A DNA stretch of 64,000 nt from Isoetes taiwanensis. Taxonomy: Eukaryota; Streptophyta; Lycopodiopsida; Isoetales; Isoetaceae. The notes below the pieces were generated by a model. It made no database searches. It worked only from the letters and a program-made list of their open reading frames with translations, and was not told where the DNA came from. Within the stretch, counting starts at the first letter, position 1. Every line of letters begins with the position of its first letter. The position numbers were made by a program, and so were the translations under genes. The stretch covers positions 1,612,001 through 1,676,000 of the forward strand of contig JAJEKV010000097.1 of the NCBI GenBank assembly GCA_021234155.1, read 5' to 3'. Positions 1 through 14,149 of this stretch are shown piece after piece.

Positions 1-1636
1 GGTCACGTGTGTTTTAGCGCTCGGAGCCTTGAGTGAGGTGAGGCGAGTGGGAGGGACCATGCTTCTTGTTTTGTGGACTTTGCAAAAGCTTTCGACCACG
101 GTGCAAGAGGAAAAAGTTGGTAGGTAGTTGGCCATGCAGGGGCTCCCTATGGATGCAGTTATTGTAAGAGTACGAGGTAGCGTGCTCGCCGGAAGAACCC
201 GATCATTACCAGCCGGCTTATTAGGTTAAACAGGAATTTGTCTATCTCCACCACCTCTTTGGGCTTTATTGGCTTGATTGGAAGCAACTACGCCAATGGA
301 AGGGCAGGCCTCTAGCTCTACACAGCGGAGTCATCCGGCAATCCTCCATCCTGAATGATGTAAAACCCTCTGGGCATGGGGCGCACCCTGGATGCTTACG
401 GACGCATTGCCTTGGGCGGCGAACATGCGTGTCAGCGGCCCAGAGCTAAAGGTGGTCCTCATAATCCTCCCTCGTCATCCCGACAACGTGGAGATGGTAG
501 AGGTCACACCCATTCTGAGTACACGGGGGTTGGATTCCAGATCTAGCGATATTGAGATACATCCATTAGCTGGAAGGCGTTAATACATAATACAAAACAA
601 TAGTCATGATTTTGTATATTTGGAGACCTAATCACATTTGTTAGAACCTTTGGTGGGCAGTTCTTACGTATAGGGTTGAGAGTGTAGAGACTGATGGTGT
701 CTTTAGCGACAGAGCGACTTAGGAAACAGAATTCGAAAACATTTTTTAGCAGACGCGGGGTCAAGCCCTGGAGTTCCATATCGGATCTTGTTGCGAGGCG
801 AGTTCATGCCCATGACATCGCGACCATCGATAGACACATTGTTTGTTTCCGAGGAAGATTAGCCCGGCATGGGTGACCTTTCGGCTCCGCCTTGGCTTGC
901 GTGGCGATAGGCGACACGCAGCGAGTCCCGGGGCTTCTTGGAAGATTAAAGGAGTCCGGTGTTTGGCCTTTTGGAGCGATGAAACGCCACATAGGTGCAT
1001 CCGGTGCACCACAGGCAGCCAGTAGGGATAGGGCGGGGGTACTTGGACTCTTGTTTCACAGGGGAAACTCACGGGACCACCATGCTCTGGAGCAGGGTAA
1101 AGATGGCGCACAAACAACACATAAACCCACCAGATTCCCGAGAGCCCACAGCTCTACCTGCGTTCTCAAGTGATTGCCAGAAAAGCGGAGATCACTCCCA
1201 GGCTCCCGTGTGAGAGCGAGGAGCCCCCTCCCGGCTTGGCAATTGTGAGTTAGAAGCCGCCTTGAGGCGAGCTGTGATGTGCCCATTGGGGATTGTTGAG
1301 ATAGCCATGCCTTCCCGGCCTATGGTGGTCGAGGGCCGCTCGTTCTCTTGAATGGGCTTGGTGCGCACGGGCTACTCAGGTGTGGTCGGGTTCCCGTCCT
1401 TGAGAAACCATCTCGAGGTTTTGGGATTACTTGTGGGACCATGGGGTAGGGGTGGGGGTTCGTATTGACTGTGTGTGGCCTACAGCAGATGTTCTTCGCG
1501 ATAGTTTTCCCTCGTAAGAGGTTTTTAATCGGGTAGTAGCGGGCTTCTTTGCACAGGTGTAATTTGGGTCCCCATAGGCGATTGGCCTCCATGAGACCCG
1601 ATAAAAGAACCTTCATTCCTTCCTTCCTTCCTTCTT
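1..1636 (+). mobile_element. Family A LINE, 3' part (cut by the window start)
   Basis: This is the 3' part of a non-LTR retrotransposon. Near position 70-99 one frame reads FVDFAKAFD, which is the first catalytic block of LINE reverse transcriptases, so the copy enters the window inside that domain. Later stretches match the long copy at 11130-16366, including the block ending in DRHIVxF at about 820-850 and the 3' untranslated end at 1490-1610. The element ends with GAGACCCGATAAAAGAAC followed by a TTCC tandem repeat at about 1612-1635. All reading frames are broken by stops and indels, so it cannot encode a working protein. The orientation follows from the order of the motifs and the position of the tail. 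Confidence 0.75.
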
Positions 1637-1639
1637 AGA

Positions 1640-2044
1640 TGAAGATAAATAGATAGAGCCATTTTTAGAATATATGTTTGATGGGGTTTGCTCTGAAATG
1701 AGCCAGATGGAAGGCATGCCAAGGGATAGGAAACAAGCGTCACGGTTATTACATAATCTAATAGGTTATGTATGTTCTATCATGACCACATATTCTTAGA
1801 AAATATCCGTGTACATGTTTAAGTTTGCTTGTGGGCGAAATTATGGTTGATCTGTTTGCTGGACGGTTGGGGGTTTAGTTCTTGGTGATGATGGCTAAGG
1901 CTTATGGTAGGATTACGTCTAGATGGCCATTTTATGGTACACCCTCATAGATACAATGGCTTATTGGTTGGGTTGGATGCTTTGTAGAATACTTTGTACA
2001 TAAAGCAAGTGCTATATATTGAGGATATGCATGTTGTTTTACTT
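1640..2044. other. No gene seen
   Basis: AT-rich spacer between two family A LINE pieces. I see no coding pattern, RNA gene or clear repeat. Confidence 0.6.
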
Positions 2045-2950
2045 CATATTTTTTGCAAATAAAAGAAAAAAAAAAGAATGTTTTTCGTCCTTGACCATGT
2101 TATGGGACCCGGAAGAGGCCGCCAACAAACTTGTGCTTGTCCGGGTTAAAAAGCCCCGCCCGAAGGGTTCGAGGGGAAAATGAAATATAATAAATGTTGT
2201 CAAAGCGTACCAAGTATACATCATCAATGAAAATAAATGTATATCTGATGTCACATGTAGCGGCGGTAGCTGGAAGCTGACCAACTCGACATAGCATCAG
2301 TTTGATCATATCTTTGGAACGCTTTGAAGGGTATGAGATTCATCCTCAATGACTCCCCATTTGGCAGCATTGACCGAGCATGTCTGGCATGGCTCACTAA
2401 TCCATCTGCCCAACTCGAATTCCGAAGATGGTGTGCTCTTGTCTGTGAATGGAGGCAATGAGTCATTTTCTTTTCATGGGTAAATAGGGTACGCTAGGTA
2501 GCATTGCGGGCTTTCGTTCTAATGTAGGATTTATGTGGCTTGTAGTGTGTTGTCTTGGCCTGTTCAAAGGGCAGCATTCAAAGCGTCTTTGAGGAAGCAA
2601 GTGTCAAAGATCTTGCCTCAAGCTATGGCGATACGCCTTTGTTGCACATGTATGCACGTACTCTCTGTGCATTCCATCTAACCAACCATTGAGCTCTCTT
2701 TTCCTTCCGGTAGGGCCTTGGCTATTTGTGGCTTCAATGCCATATTATAAGCTAGGTTAGGGGAAACCCGGCATCGTCCATATTGACCATCTTCTGAAAA
2801 TAGACAATGTGGCGATCAAGAGCTACCCTCTGAAGAGACAAGAATCTCGTCTCCTGCAGTAGAATTTGATATGGGGCTGTGGACTTCACCTCCCTAGTGC
2901 TCGTACCAAGAAGGTTTCTACACCTACAACAAGTCATTCAAGTAGCGAGG
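2045..2950 (-). mobile_element. Family A LINE fragment, inverted
   Basis: Read on the minus strand, 2752-2937 encodes a stretch with PYQILLQ and LDRHIVYFQK. The same blocks occur at 15475-15590 of the long family A copy. Further downstream on the minus strand, 2250-2466 carries the GESLRM block that also occurs near 16005, and 2045-2175 matches the family 3' end, with GGGTCCCATA followed by GGACGAAAAACATTCT. The spacing between the coding block and the 3' end, about 830 bases, agrees with about 870 in the long copy. It is 5'-truncated and carries many stops. A run of A and G residues at 2057-2076 may be what is left of the tail. Confidence 0.7.
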
Positions 2951-5230
2951 GATACTACTGGGCCCCATGCTTCCACCTTGTATAAAGGGCCAGGGCTTCA
3001 CTAGGACTTTGAAGCGGTTTGGTGATAAGGATAATCCCATACTAACTCCTCTCTATGACTATTGTTTTGCATTTACATATAGTGCCTTCAACTTCGTCAT
3101 CACTTTCGTGGCCGGAAGTATGGATGTGTCCCGATTACATAAAAGTAGAAAACTCCACTCCCAAATATTTGTATATGGATACCACTTCCACATTACGCCC
3201 CTGTGGCGGAAGGTGGGGATCTCGGTGACATGAGGATGATATGAGAACCACTATAGTCTTACAGCGTTGTGTATATCGGTTGCTTGGCGGGGAATGTGTC
3301 GAGGCATCGGGATGTGGGTTGCGTGCCTGGCGGTTGGTAATAGCTAGGGGAGACCCACATCATCGGAAAAAACTCGTGTGAGGGTGTTGGGTTAACCGGT
3401 CAATGTGCAGACTATTAACAAATATTTAGTTGAGTGCGGCTGGGTGGTTTTGGTGTTTAGACATACCGAGGTTTGCCATAATAGATTGCGTTGAAGGCTG
3501 TGCGAGGCGTGTTGGATCTTTATATTGGTTATTTGCATCAATTGTATATACTAGATCAAGGTGGTTGTAGCGATTATTAGTCGATGGCGGGTTTATTGTT
3601 TGGGTTTGTTAGAGTTAAGTTGGCTATAAAATAGGTTGTTGAGTGCAGGGTTTAGCGAAAGGTATATAGCTAATCTTATGATAGGGTTTAGAATAGACAA
3701 AATATGCCTGGATATTTTTTGCTTATCTCATGCATCGCAAGCGGATTGTAGGAATTTAAGTATACAATGTTAAATAAGCATAGGGTATCTTTGTTTGCAA
3801 CATGTGTTTTAGTAGTTTTTAATGTTATTGGGTGAGTTCTCTGCATGCTTAAGTCTAGGGACATAGGCTGATGTACTTGGGCACATTAATATTAAGGTGG
3901 ATATTATGGTCTACAAATCTGGGCAGATGTCATTGATTTCTATCTTTTGGTAAAGTAGTTAAGTGATGATTGGAAAAGGAAAATAATGATTCGGGACATG
4001 TAAAATCACGAACATTCATGTTTGAGTTAAAATTAAACTTGTGATGGGGGCAGCCGATTATTAATGTTGTTGTTTTGGGCACATAGATGTCTATTTTTGA
4101 TGTTCGAGGGCTTAAGATATATGAGATGGGGAAACCAATGATATGGTTACCAAGGCGTGAAAGAGGCCGATATGTGGTGTTCCCATGACTTCGGGGACTT
4201 TGAAAATTCGTTAAAACAAGGCTGAGTATTTGCATGATCAGTTTGTTTCTAGTGTGCATGATATTCCAGCTAGTTTTCATGGCTTGCTTATCCATCTTAT
4301 CAGTCAAGGATAATGTTTTCAATTTCTGCCTGACTAAAACTTCGAATATCTATGTCTTGGAAGTGTTGAGAATCTGGCTTTGAGCCCTATGCATCATCGT
4401 ATCTTGACACCAAAAACTCTAAAATTTACACTCATTTTTCTTTTTGTTGGGCATGTAGCGTGTAACCTTACAATAGTGTCGGTGGTAGGGAAGTGGCGGG
4501 CATTACGGTGGCTCCATGTATAATCATTCTAGTGGTAGGAAGCGACAATAAAATGGCTCCATCAAAGCTTTTCACTCGATGTTAGCTCAAAGGTGGAATC
4601 GTCTTGTCGATGGATTGGTCTATCAAAAGGTCTTAAAACTCAACAAGGCATTCAAAAACATGAAAGGTTCGAAAAGTTCACTAAAGCGTGGAAATCAATG
4701 ATATAGTAAAAATATAAAAAGTAAGAACACGAAAGTGCGTAAAAGAAAAGCAAAGTTGGAAGGGGCAAATTGAAGTTTGTTTTGCAAAAGGCTAAATAAT
4801 ATCAAGTCAAAACCTAACTTTTGGATGTTGGTGATCATGAGTTTACATGGTATGGAAAACAAATTATGACACAAACATGTAAGACTAACTCTAATCTCTT
4901 GAATAGTGAAGAGATTATTAACAGTTGGTGTCAAAAAAATTTTGTTGTTCTTTTGGGTTTACATCATATATAAAAGGGACTCAATGTCACATAACTCAAA
5001 GGAAGCTGTTTTCTTCTGAGAAGATTTGAAACCTGCACTAAGGATATGTTGGGTAATGTTTGAAACACATATCAATCAAAAGCTAGCCATGTAGAAAGTG
5101 GTGCGAAGAAGTCTGAATATAGTCCTTAGGACCAAAATAGAGCACGGAAATGAAGATCTGGGAATAATGCAATTTTGGAAAAAGGGGTTCAAGAACCATG
5201 ATCCCATGTCATCATAAATATAGTAGATCT
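2951..5230. other. AT-rich stretch, no gene seen
   Basis: I found no coding pattern, splice-site-bounded exon or structured RNA. A 130-codon open stretch on the minus strand at 3930-4322 has no recognisable domain and looks like chance or very old transposon sequence. Confidence 0.55.
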
Positions 5231-5259
5231 TTACATTATTATTTTGAATTCTTTAGAGG

Positions 5260-5465
5260 CAACAAAATACTATCATAAATCATATACATAATTTGTTTTC
5301 TTGTAGAATATTAATCATGCATAAAATAGTTTGTACTTTCAAATATGTATCTTCTCGTTTGCCTATGCACAATTTGTGAAGTCAACAAGAATATTATCAT
5401 AAATCAAATATAGATGGTTAAGTTTGCTTGCGGTAGAATATTAACCATACATAAAATAGTTTGCA
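5260..5465. repeat. Imperfect direct repeat, two units of about 80 bases
   Basis: The units at about 5260-5335 and 5383-5465 share the order CAACAA, ATCATAAATCA, TAGAATATTAA and CATAAAATAGTTTG. They differ by scattered substitutions, which suggests an old local duplication. No transposon ends were seen. Confidence 0.65.
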
Positions 5466-5619
5466 CAACTGGACTTCCGGATACTCTAAAATGATGTTTC
5501 TTTGGAATTTGTGTAATCAGCATTAGTTTAGGATTTCCTATAGTTTGGCGGAAGTTCAATTTAGATTTTTAAGTTGTATGGCTATATATTTGTTATTTTT
5601 TTCTACTAAGGTTTTCTCA

Positions 5620-5785
5620 AAAACACAAAGAGGCGGGGTTTTTTAATCCCTAGTAAGAAAACATTTTCTGACTATCGCACCTACTCATTGGCATTTATTG
5701 CTACACATTGTATTGTGTCCACATAGACCAATTGGTCTCAGGGGCGTTAAAAACCAATTCAATTCAATTTAATTCCATCTCGGGT
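5620..5785 (+). mobile_element. Family A LINE, 3' end only
   Basis: The order of a TTTTCTCAAAAACAC block, GGCGGGGTTTTTTAATCCC, TTGTATTG, and TTGGTCTCAGGGGCGTTAAAAACC follows the 3' end of the long family A copy at 16220-16345. It is followed by a short AATTC-type tandem repeat at about 5755-5775. No coding part is attached, so this is a very short 5'-truncated insertion or a decayed one. Confidence 0.6.
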
Positions 5786-8700
5786 ATCAATTTTTCTAAT
5801 GAATTAACCACATGGGCAAAACAATATTGGAGTATTCCCCACCAGCGTGACAAATTTTGTAAATCATGCATGTTAGCCCAGCGACAAACATCATGTTCAT
5901 GATCACAACATGGTCTATAAAATTTGGGTGTGTATATGCATTTATCCTTTTCACGAGATGACACTAACAAAGCACCTTGAACAATGCGGTTTAGAAGGGG
6001 CCTGGGGGTACACACAATGTAGAAGTCTATATGACATGTGCGTGCATAGGGTCAAGAGAAATTATCCATTATGCGGGATTTTCCTACAAAAAATATCCCT
6101 TATGTTTCATATGCCCTACCATAATTCCTTCAAATATATCTGAAATTCAAGCAAAATATCCCCTCCCATACTTATGCAGTGTCAGTGCAAGATGCGATTT
6201 TGCCCAAAAATCCCCTACGGTACACTCACATGTTTTGTCTGGGTTTTAAAGGTGCACCCCTCAGGGTTTAGGCGTAGTGCAAATAATGTTGTTTGTTTTA
6301 TGGAAACTATATGGAACAAAATTTAGGCCTTTTCAACTACATCCCTTTTATGTTTATAGATGCGGATTGAAAATTTCCATCTTGAAATGCCCCGAAGAGC
6401 TTGGGTTTTGAGCGTCCAAGGGTGGTAGAAATGTTCATGAGGGGGCCTTGGGATTGCGGGTAAATTTGGTGAAAATCATTATAATAAATTCTTTGTTTCT
6501 TTCTCCGAAGCTTTCTCTTTTTAGGCTATAGGTCTTTTATTTTTTGTTCATCTAGTCTACTTATGGTGTTCATGGAGTCTTTAATAGATGATATATTTTA
6601 GTAGTCATTATAATAAATTCTTTGTTTCTTTCTAGAAGCTCTTTCTCAACATTCAACTATGAGTCTTTGTTCCCCTTAACCCATTGGTTATAAGTAAAGC
6701 GAATCTATCTATATTTTTTAGATTGTTTCTTATAGTGTTAAATGCATTTTTGTGTTTAGCTATAGGTTCAATGGATGTTAGGTCCATAGCGTTCCCATCA
6801 CTCGAGTTTTTGATTTTTGAAGCTTATCCTAAAATAAGAGAAAATTGATTATTTGTAAAAAAAATCTTCTATTACTTTCGGTTAGGTATTAGTACGGGAA
6901 CTTTGATCATTAATCGCCCTAGATTTACATTGGAAGAAAGGCCGAACCAAGAAATGGATTCATTCAACATGGTAAAGCAATAATTTCACTTTTTTTCAGT
7001 TCGCAAAATCCACAAAAAATATGCATCATAATAAATAGAAAGGATGGATGAGCGGATGAAATATGATGCAAAAGGGATGTAAAATGGCAATTAGTGAAGA
7101 TTCTCCCATTTCTAAATCTGGGAAAGGATGGTCATGTTTCATGGAGTTTATCGATGCATGTTACATTTGGATCTTTGGGTGTATCCAAAAGATAATAGAC
7201 ACAAAAAGAAATGTTATCGTATGTTTTTCTTGAAGATATTTTTGTTTATGTATGATTGGTTGTTTTTTTCCCATTCTGAATGATGCAAAATAACATGTTT
7301 GTGTAGAATGTTGCATGCTTGTTTTGTCATAGTTAAAATTATATAGAGCATATGTTTTCCGAATAGAACATATCAGCTTAAAATGGCATTAAACTTCTTC
7401 TATACATGTTTGCTCAATTCCATGCCTATATTGGTTTGCCCAAGCTTCTATTCTAATCGTGGCACATGCGACTATTTTTTGCAAAGCTCATATTTTAAAA
7501 GTAACCCATGAAAAGACACATAGGAAATCTATGGCCTTGTTGTTACTCTTGAAGGTTTAGCGATAGCATTCCATGGATGTGACTTTGCTCCTTCTTCCGT
7601 TTTGAGTGCATGTTCCAAAGGGGCATCGATAAATTTTTCTTAAAATATTTGCATGTAATTTATGGCTTTACATGCGAAAACTTGTTGTAGTATCAACATG
7701 TTTTTAAGGCATCAATTCACTCAAAAGTTTGTGAAGTTTGATAACAATGTGTGCTTCCTCAAAGGTAACACCTGGATCTAATTTTATGTTTATGGGTTTT
7801 GTTGCATTTTGTTAAGGTCAACTAAAATGTGTGCAAACTTTTAGACAAGTAACTCTTTTATAAAAATAGAGCAAATGATTGAAAGCAAAATCTATTAACC
7901 ATAGCATACTAGGATAATCTCTAAGCTATTGATAAATGCGATACCGGTAGCATGTCGCATGCCTTCGTTTAATGAAACTTTGTTATTTCATTTATGTATT
8001 TCATAGTCAAATAGTTTGTTTGGTGCTTCAAGTCATATTTTTAAAAGAAGGGATGTGAGATGGTTAAGTAGCATATTGCCTGTTGCGGCAGGCGAGAGTC
8101 TGGTGAGAGGTCAATGCACTCTTCAGCCATAGTGGCAAACAAGCTTGGCTCTCTATAATAAACTTGGCTCTCTATTACGATAGCCCTAGTCTTAGCGGCA
8201 AAAAATGCATGTTTGCAATTGTTAACACAAAGAACCTTTATTCCAATTGCTTGAGTGTGCCCAATAAAAGAGAGCCTTTTTAAAATAATAAGTCTCACAT
8301 TGTATTTTTGCGCAAACAAATTTTGTTTTGTCTTTTGTGCAATTTATTATTGAAATGTTTGTTTGCCCTCGGCTTGCAAGGAAGTTTATTGCAAGATTTG
8401 TAGAGCATGATCGTTATTTTAGTTCTTCTCTACAATGTTTTACGGTTGCACAATATCTATCAAAGTTTTTGCCTTCTTGTGAATTTAGCCATTGCTCAAT
8501 GCCAATATGGCAAATCTATTTTTAATGGGGAAATTAAATCTGCTTGTTGTAGTTTCAAGTTTGGGGCTCTACTAATTGACTTGTTGACCACTTCAATCCG
8601 CATTTTGAGGTTGGATTTCTAGTATGTTCTATGGTTTGATATAGTCCTTCCTAGAATGATTTAAAGAGCACACATCTTCTTACCATAAAATCCTGGCAAT

Positions 8701-10329
8701 AAAGTCCCTAGCAAAATATATTTGTTGGTAATAATTACATAACTTGATGCACTTTCGAACCAAATGGTCACCAGATATTTGATTGTTTTATTAATCAAAG
8801 TATATCATTGATAGTCCGTTTGGCTTAAAGAATTAATTATATATGGGCTTTGTATGCCATCCTAATATAATTTCAAGACGAAGACTTACTTCGACTAAGA
8901 TATATAATCGAACAAATTATTTTCTTAAAATGGCGACTTTCAGTTTAAATATCCACCATATATAAAATATGAATGATCTATAAAAGTAGCAATATAGGAT
9001 CAAAAGCAATCATCACAATCTGAACATTTTTAACATTTTACCCCCGCAAAATCCATTCGAGAGATTATACAAGTGATCCTAAAATTGAGAATATTTAGAA
9101 AATTTAGATAATCTTCAACTCTAGATTTTCTAACAAAGCCCGATCGCGTGTCCATAGTGATTCAGTTGCCACCACAAATATTTAATATAATGAAAAACAA
9201 AAGTGTTGCTTGGTCCCTATATGAAAAATAAAATAAGGCCAACAATCATAATCCCGTGACGTCAAACCTAAATACCTAATAAATCTTACCTTGTTAAAGC
9301 CTAACCGATGTGCTTCTTACTTTAAAGTTATAGTTTTCTTTGTGACAAATCATTTCATTGTTCATGACATGTAATTCCATGCAACAAGGATGAAATAAAA
9401 TCCCATTGATCTTTTCCCGAATTGGCCAACCAAATACCATTATTATAATTAATAATATACTACGAAATGAACCACCACACCACCAGCATTAAACATTCAA
9501 AAAAAAAAGGGGAAGGGGAATCGTGACAAATTGACAACGAACTGCTGGCTAAGCTTCTTTCCAATTCCGTCTGATCCCGCTCTTTAGTCTGCGGCTAGAG
9601 TCCAGACTCGAGACCATACCAATGGAAAATCCAAAGAATCCAGACGAGAAGAATGATGTGTCTCTCAAGTTTCGCCCAAACTCCCGACTGTGAACTTGGA
9701 AGATCCAACAAACTTCAGTCAGTCAGGAACGGACTCGAACCTCGGTCTTTGTGAACCTTGATCGGGACTTTGGGAAAGCGTGAAAATATATGCACCTTGT
9801 CTATAATTAAGTCATTGTACATTGCTCTCACCATTCTTCTTCTTGCTCTATATGATGTCTTACAAACTCTAAACAAATTGCCGTTAGAAGGTGTGCCATA
9901 AAACCATTCTAAAAGGCAAATCCATTTCGATTCTTCACAATACCCACTATTGCTTTTAGCACATCTCTGAATTTTTATTATGACAAGCCGAGAGCAAAAG
10001 CACGTAATAGAAATCGCGCCATTCTTTTGCCATTCATGATGGTCAACCTGCGCTTTTGCTTCTTCAAGCGATCCGGGCCAAGATCAGGGCCCAACACCGC
10101 ACGTTAGTCCATAAAATTGCCCAATGGGCTTCCAGAGGATCCTTAATAGTCGTTTGTCAATTATTTGCATTGCAAATAAATTTTTTTTTTAATCCACTTT
10201 TTTTCCACTTTTTTTCCAATGGGCCGATTCTAGAAGGCATTGGGAATAGAAGATGATTGCCTAAACTTGTTTTTCACGGATATTAAAAAAAGATATTGTA
10301 TTAGTTTTATTTCATGTATTATCTCCTTT
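5786..10329. other. AT-rich stretch, no gene seen
   Basis: A 4.5-kb region without a supported gene. The only structure I noted is a short direct repeat of about 28 bases, TCATTATAATAAATTCTTTG and following bases, at 6476-6504 and 6605-6632. Open stretches of 60-90 codons here show no domain. Confidence 0.5.
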
Positions 10330-10990
10330 TTTTGTTACCAATTCTTTTTGGTACAGGATGGTAAGACTCAAAAAGATCCTCGATAGCAAGATATATTCAA
10401 AGCTTTTCCAGTCTCAAAAGCAAGCGAGAAAAAGCAAGAAGCGGTAAATTCCAACAATGTTGACATTGAAGCATCTAATGAAGCCTTAGATCTTAATCAC
10501 GAGAACCGGACATAGATGAGGAAGATCATATTGATGAATTTCAAAGAGTGTGATGGAACTACCGATAAAGAGAAGTTTAAAAAGAGTTTGGAAACCAAGT
10601 TGGGCTAGTCCATATCCATGGAATTGTTGTGTTGGAATTCCTTCTAATCAAAGGATTAAATGTAAATGGTGCGTAAATTCAAGATGGGCACACCTTTTTA
10701 AAAGGGAAGTTCTTCTTCTATACAAAGGGAAGCTTTCATGATAAGTCAAAGGTTCATAAGCTTTGCTACCTTATGCATGGAAACTAAGAAGAAGCCATCA
10801 ACTTCCCTTATTCCAAAACATGTTGTGCTTATGTATGAACATGAAAAGGCTCATATCATTTCTGTAATAAAATGTGCATATAAAGTTGCATCACAAATGC
10901 AATCTTTGAAGGAATATGCCCATAAATGACGAACTCATCATATACAAATCTTATGGCGGGTACATCAATTTGATTTATGTTTAATTTATA
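10330..10990 (+). pseudogene. Possible hAT-transposase N-terminal (BED-type finger) remnant
   Basis: Across several frames the plus strand reads an acidic stretch (about 10460-10545), then SLETKLG-like sequence, then IKCKWC near 10650-10665. A short basic stretch with a C-x2-C pair followed by HLF resembles the start of plant hAT-family transposases, whose BED finger reads roughly IKCNFC-GG. Multiple frameshifts and stops make it non-functional. The match is short, so another zinc-finger protein is possible. Confidence 0.3.
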
Positions 10991-12939
10991 TCGTCTTTTT
11001 ACATAGATTAGTTTATGTTTTTTCTTTTTTTCGGCGGTTTGCTCTTTTGGATTACGGATTAGGGCTTCACATATTCCCTTGGCTTGCCCTAATTTGTTGG
11101 TCGATTTGATTCAAGTTACGTTTTGGTACCCATGGACACTCTCAGGGACATCCCCAACCCAACTTCGAGAACCCAGGACCCGGACCCGGACTTCGGGACC
11201 ACGGCTGGGAGACATGCCCACTTGGGAGGGCATACAGCCCACCCCACAAGAGACCTAGACCTAGCAACGAATAAGGGAGAGCCTCTTCCATGAAGAAGGA
11301 GGCTCGTGCAAAGGCTCGAACAGCAAGCTCACTCAAACAAAGAACACGGTCAGCAGACCCGGCTTTGCGGACCCTGGGAACACGATTCCACACAAGGGTG
11401 GCACACCACCATGCCATGAGGTGGGAGACAACACAGGCAATGGTTGAGGATCACACCACTCAGATCTCACACCCACGGCGAGAGAGCAACAAGCCTCAGT
11501 CCCCTGTGTGCTTAAAAGCAAACCCCTATAGTAAAACCTTGGTTCTGCGTGGCATTGAGACCCAAGTGCAATAATTGCTTGACAAAGATTCGCTGTTGCA
11601 ATTTGAAAGGGAGCAGATAAACAGATTCTTCGCCTCAGGGCACAAATAGACACCATGTCTACCGGAGATGAAGTTATAATAAAGGACAAGGAGAGAATTG
11701 AGCGGGAGATGGTCAGATATCTCCCGTCTTCGTCGAACATTAGAATGTCATTGCCCACTCGAGGGGCATTTGGATAACAACTAACAAAAGCCGGTTGCTA
11801 TATGAGGCCCTTGAAGCGAGGTCAGCACAATGGAATCCCTTAACATCGACGAATGATGTGGTTGCCTTTAGGATACAAGAAGTTGGAACAGCGTTCCCTT
11901 GTTCAAAAGCAAGAGGCACACGAGGCTCTGAGCACAATCCAGCAGGGGAAGGACTCCCATGCCAATGCGAGGCCTTGCAAAATTGTGTATCTGAGTTGGA
12001 GCGGTAGAAACAATTCCAGCAGGAGCTGAGCTCTCGGCCCGGAGGCGGAGGCAATCCCGGGCACCTCGGTACCCACCCATGCTCAAGCACCCATGCGCAG
12101 TGTTCCGGTCTGGCGGGCACCACGGCGCCCCTACTTCACCTTTCCCCTCCCCACTAAGGGACTCTCACGATTTGCTGGACCTTGGGACAGCGCCTTCAAA
12201 TCCGCAGGGCGGACGGCCCGATTTTGTCTTTGTCCAAGCGTTGATCCGCAGGCAAGGCTTAGTGAGCAGAGACGGAAGGTCATAATTTGGTGATCAAGCT
12301 TTCTTAGGAAGAAAAGGGAGAGAATCTCATTCAGGCTCAGTCTGAGGATCATCAATGCGTATGACGTGCTGAAGCTTTGTACATTGCTTTCGGGCAGTAG
12401 TCATGGTGCTTTCGGCGTTACGCCACAACCCGTATTGTCATATTCACGATGCTGAATATGCAAGTCACGGGGATGCCATCACTAGCACTAGGGCAAGCAA
12501 TTGAAGGGAACATCCTTATATGTGGACCCAGGACCTCACCTCAGCCAAGAATAGAGTCCTGGTGCATGAGCTCACCAAGGTTCGAGGCATCCTGTCAAGG
12601 AGGAGTCAGCGGGACTAGTTGAGGCAAGATGCACATTTTCCGCCAATCGAATGTTCTTTGCTGCACCCTCCCGGCCATTCAGGCCGCAGCCCCAACCTCC
12701 CTCTGATCATGCTCCTCCACCGATACGGGCCCAGCCCCACCTGCACGCATCAAGCCACTACTCCTCGGTCATATGCCACCCCAACTCCCTGTTGCTTCTC
12801 ACTCACCCCAACCCCTATCGCTTCTCACTCTGTCCATGACTGGATGCGCTCCGCTTCCCACTCTTCAACTCTCAATGCTGCGATGCCTGCTACTAACAAA
12901 TAGGGAATGTGCCTTGGGTGGTCTTACGAATTGTCGAGG

Positions 12940-13740
12940 TTTCCCATGGCGGTAGTCTCAACTCGTTGCTGCGGATATGGATCTCATCTTCCTCATGGAG
13001 ACATGGGAGACGCAGGACCACCGGCTACCCGATCTTCTAGGCTATCGACATTTCTCGCTTCAATAGGCTGCACATGCAAGAGGGAACATGGAGGTTGGGC
13101 TTTGTTATTACCAGGGAGTCTTTGGCACGGTCGGTCTTCACCTGCACAAGATTGACATACAACCGGGTACTTATTAGGGTCTTGAGTGCGAGAATTGTAG
13201 TGGCAACCCTCTCTCTTCTTGGTTTTGCTTGCTACTTTCCACATGCGTAAAGCAACTTTTACCATGCCCACTCAGATGTGGGCAGACTAGCTCCATATGT
13301 CGATCTATATGATGACATACAACAACATAAACGGGCCATTGGGTAGTGTGGGTACTCCTTGGGGACTTCAATGCACCCGGAGTAGAGCAGCCCATGAGAC
13401 TTGATCCTTTGGCTCGGGGATGTGTTATAGCTTGGCCAGCCCGGAGGCGTGTGGCCCACGAACATGGGATGATAATGGTCAGTTACCAGCTTTGGCAAAG
13501 GTTTGCTTCTACTATGTGGTGTCTTTGACTTGGTAATTTGTAATGGCTCGGCATGGCGTTCCTCCCCGTAAGTGCACTGCCGGACAAGAGAGAATCGGGT
13601 GGAGGATCTAGTATGGTGGACTATCTATTAGTCGGCAGGCAGATGTACATTTGATCAACCACTTTCGGGTAGGCACGCATGCGGTAGAGATGAGAGCCCG
13701 ACTGCATCACCTTCCACTTTACCTGCGGTTGGATTGGCGG
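12940..13740 (+). pseudogene. Family A LINE endonuclease domain, broken
   Basis: Short frames encode the DLIFLMET-like block, the YVDLYDDIQQHKR-like block and LLGDFNAPG at about 13355-13380. They match, in order, the better kept endonuclease at 44640-45430. The GDFN motif carries an active-site residue of APE-type LINE endonucleases. At least three frame changes interrupt the domain, so no active nuclease can be made. Confidence 0.7.
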
Positions 13741-14149
13741 TGCTACTAGAACCCTTCTATGGCGACTCCTGTGCTTACCTCACTTGGCGATTGGATTATG
13801 AGCAGGCAAAGGATTATGCTGATATGCTCATAGATGACCTTCAGAATTTTGCGGGCCCCACGCTTAGAGCAAAAACGGGCCACTGATTGAGCTACTTGGT
13901 TCTCGTCAGCAAAAAGATGTTTTGGGATAGCATGCCCGAGAAGTATCATGTGGACCGCAACATTCCAGCGTAATCGGTGGTTTGATTCCTGAGTGTAAGG
14001 AATACAAATGCGGCTCGCGGGGCCGCGATCCTGCAATGCGCCCACATGCCACCACACAAAGATCGCGTGCTTTTGAAGGCAAAGAAATCTCAAAGATATT
14101 GCACGTCATCAAAGGGAAATGTTTTACATGTTGGAAAGCCATCCTAGAA

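Noticed and set aside
3930-4322. 130-codon open stretch on the minus strand
   Set aside because: No domain, no start context, composition rich in Ser, Thr, Asn and His, as expected from AT-rich non-coding DNA.
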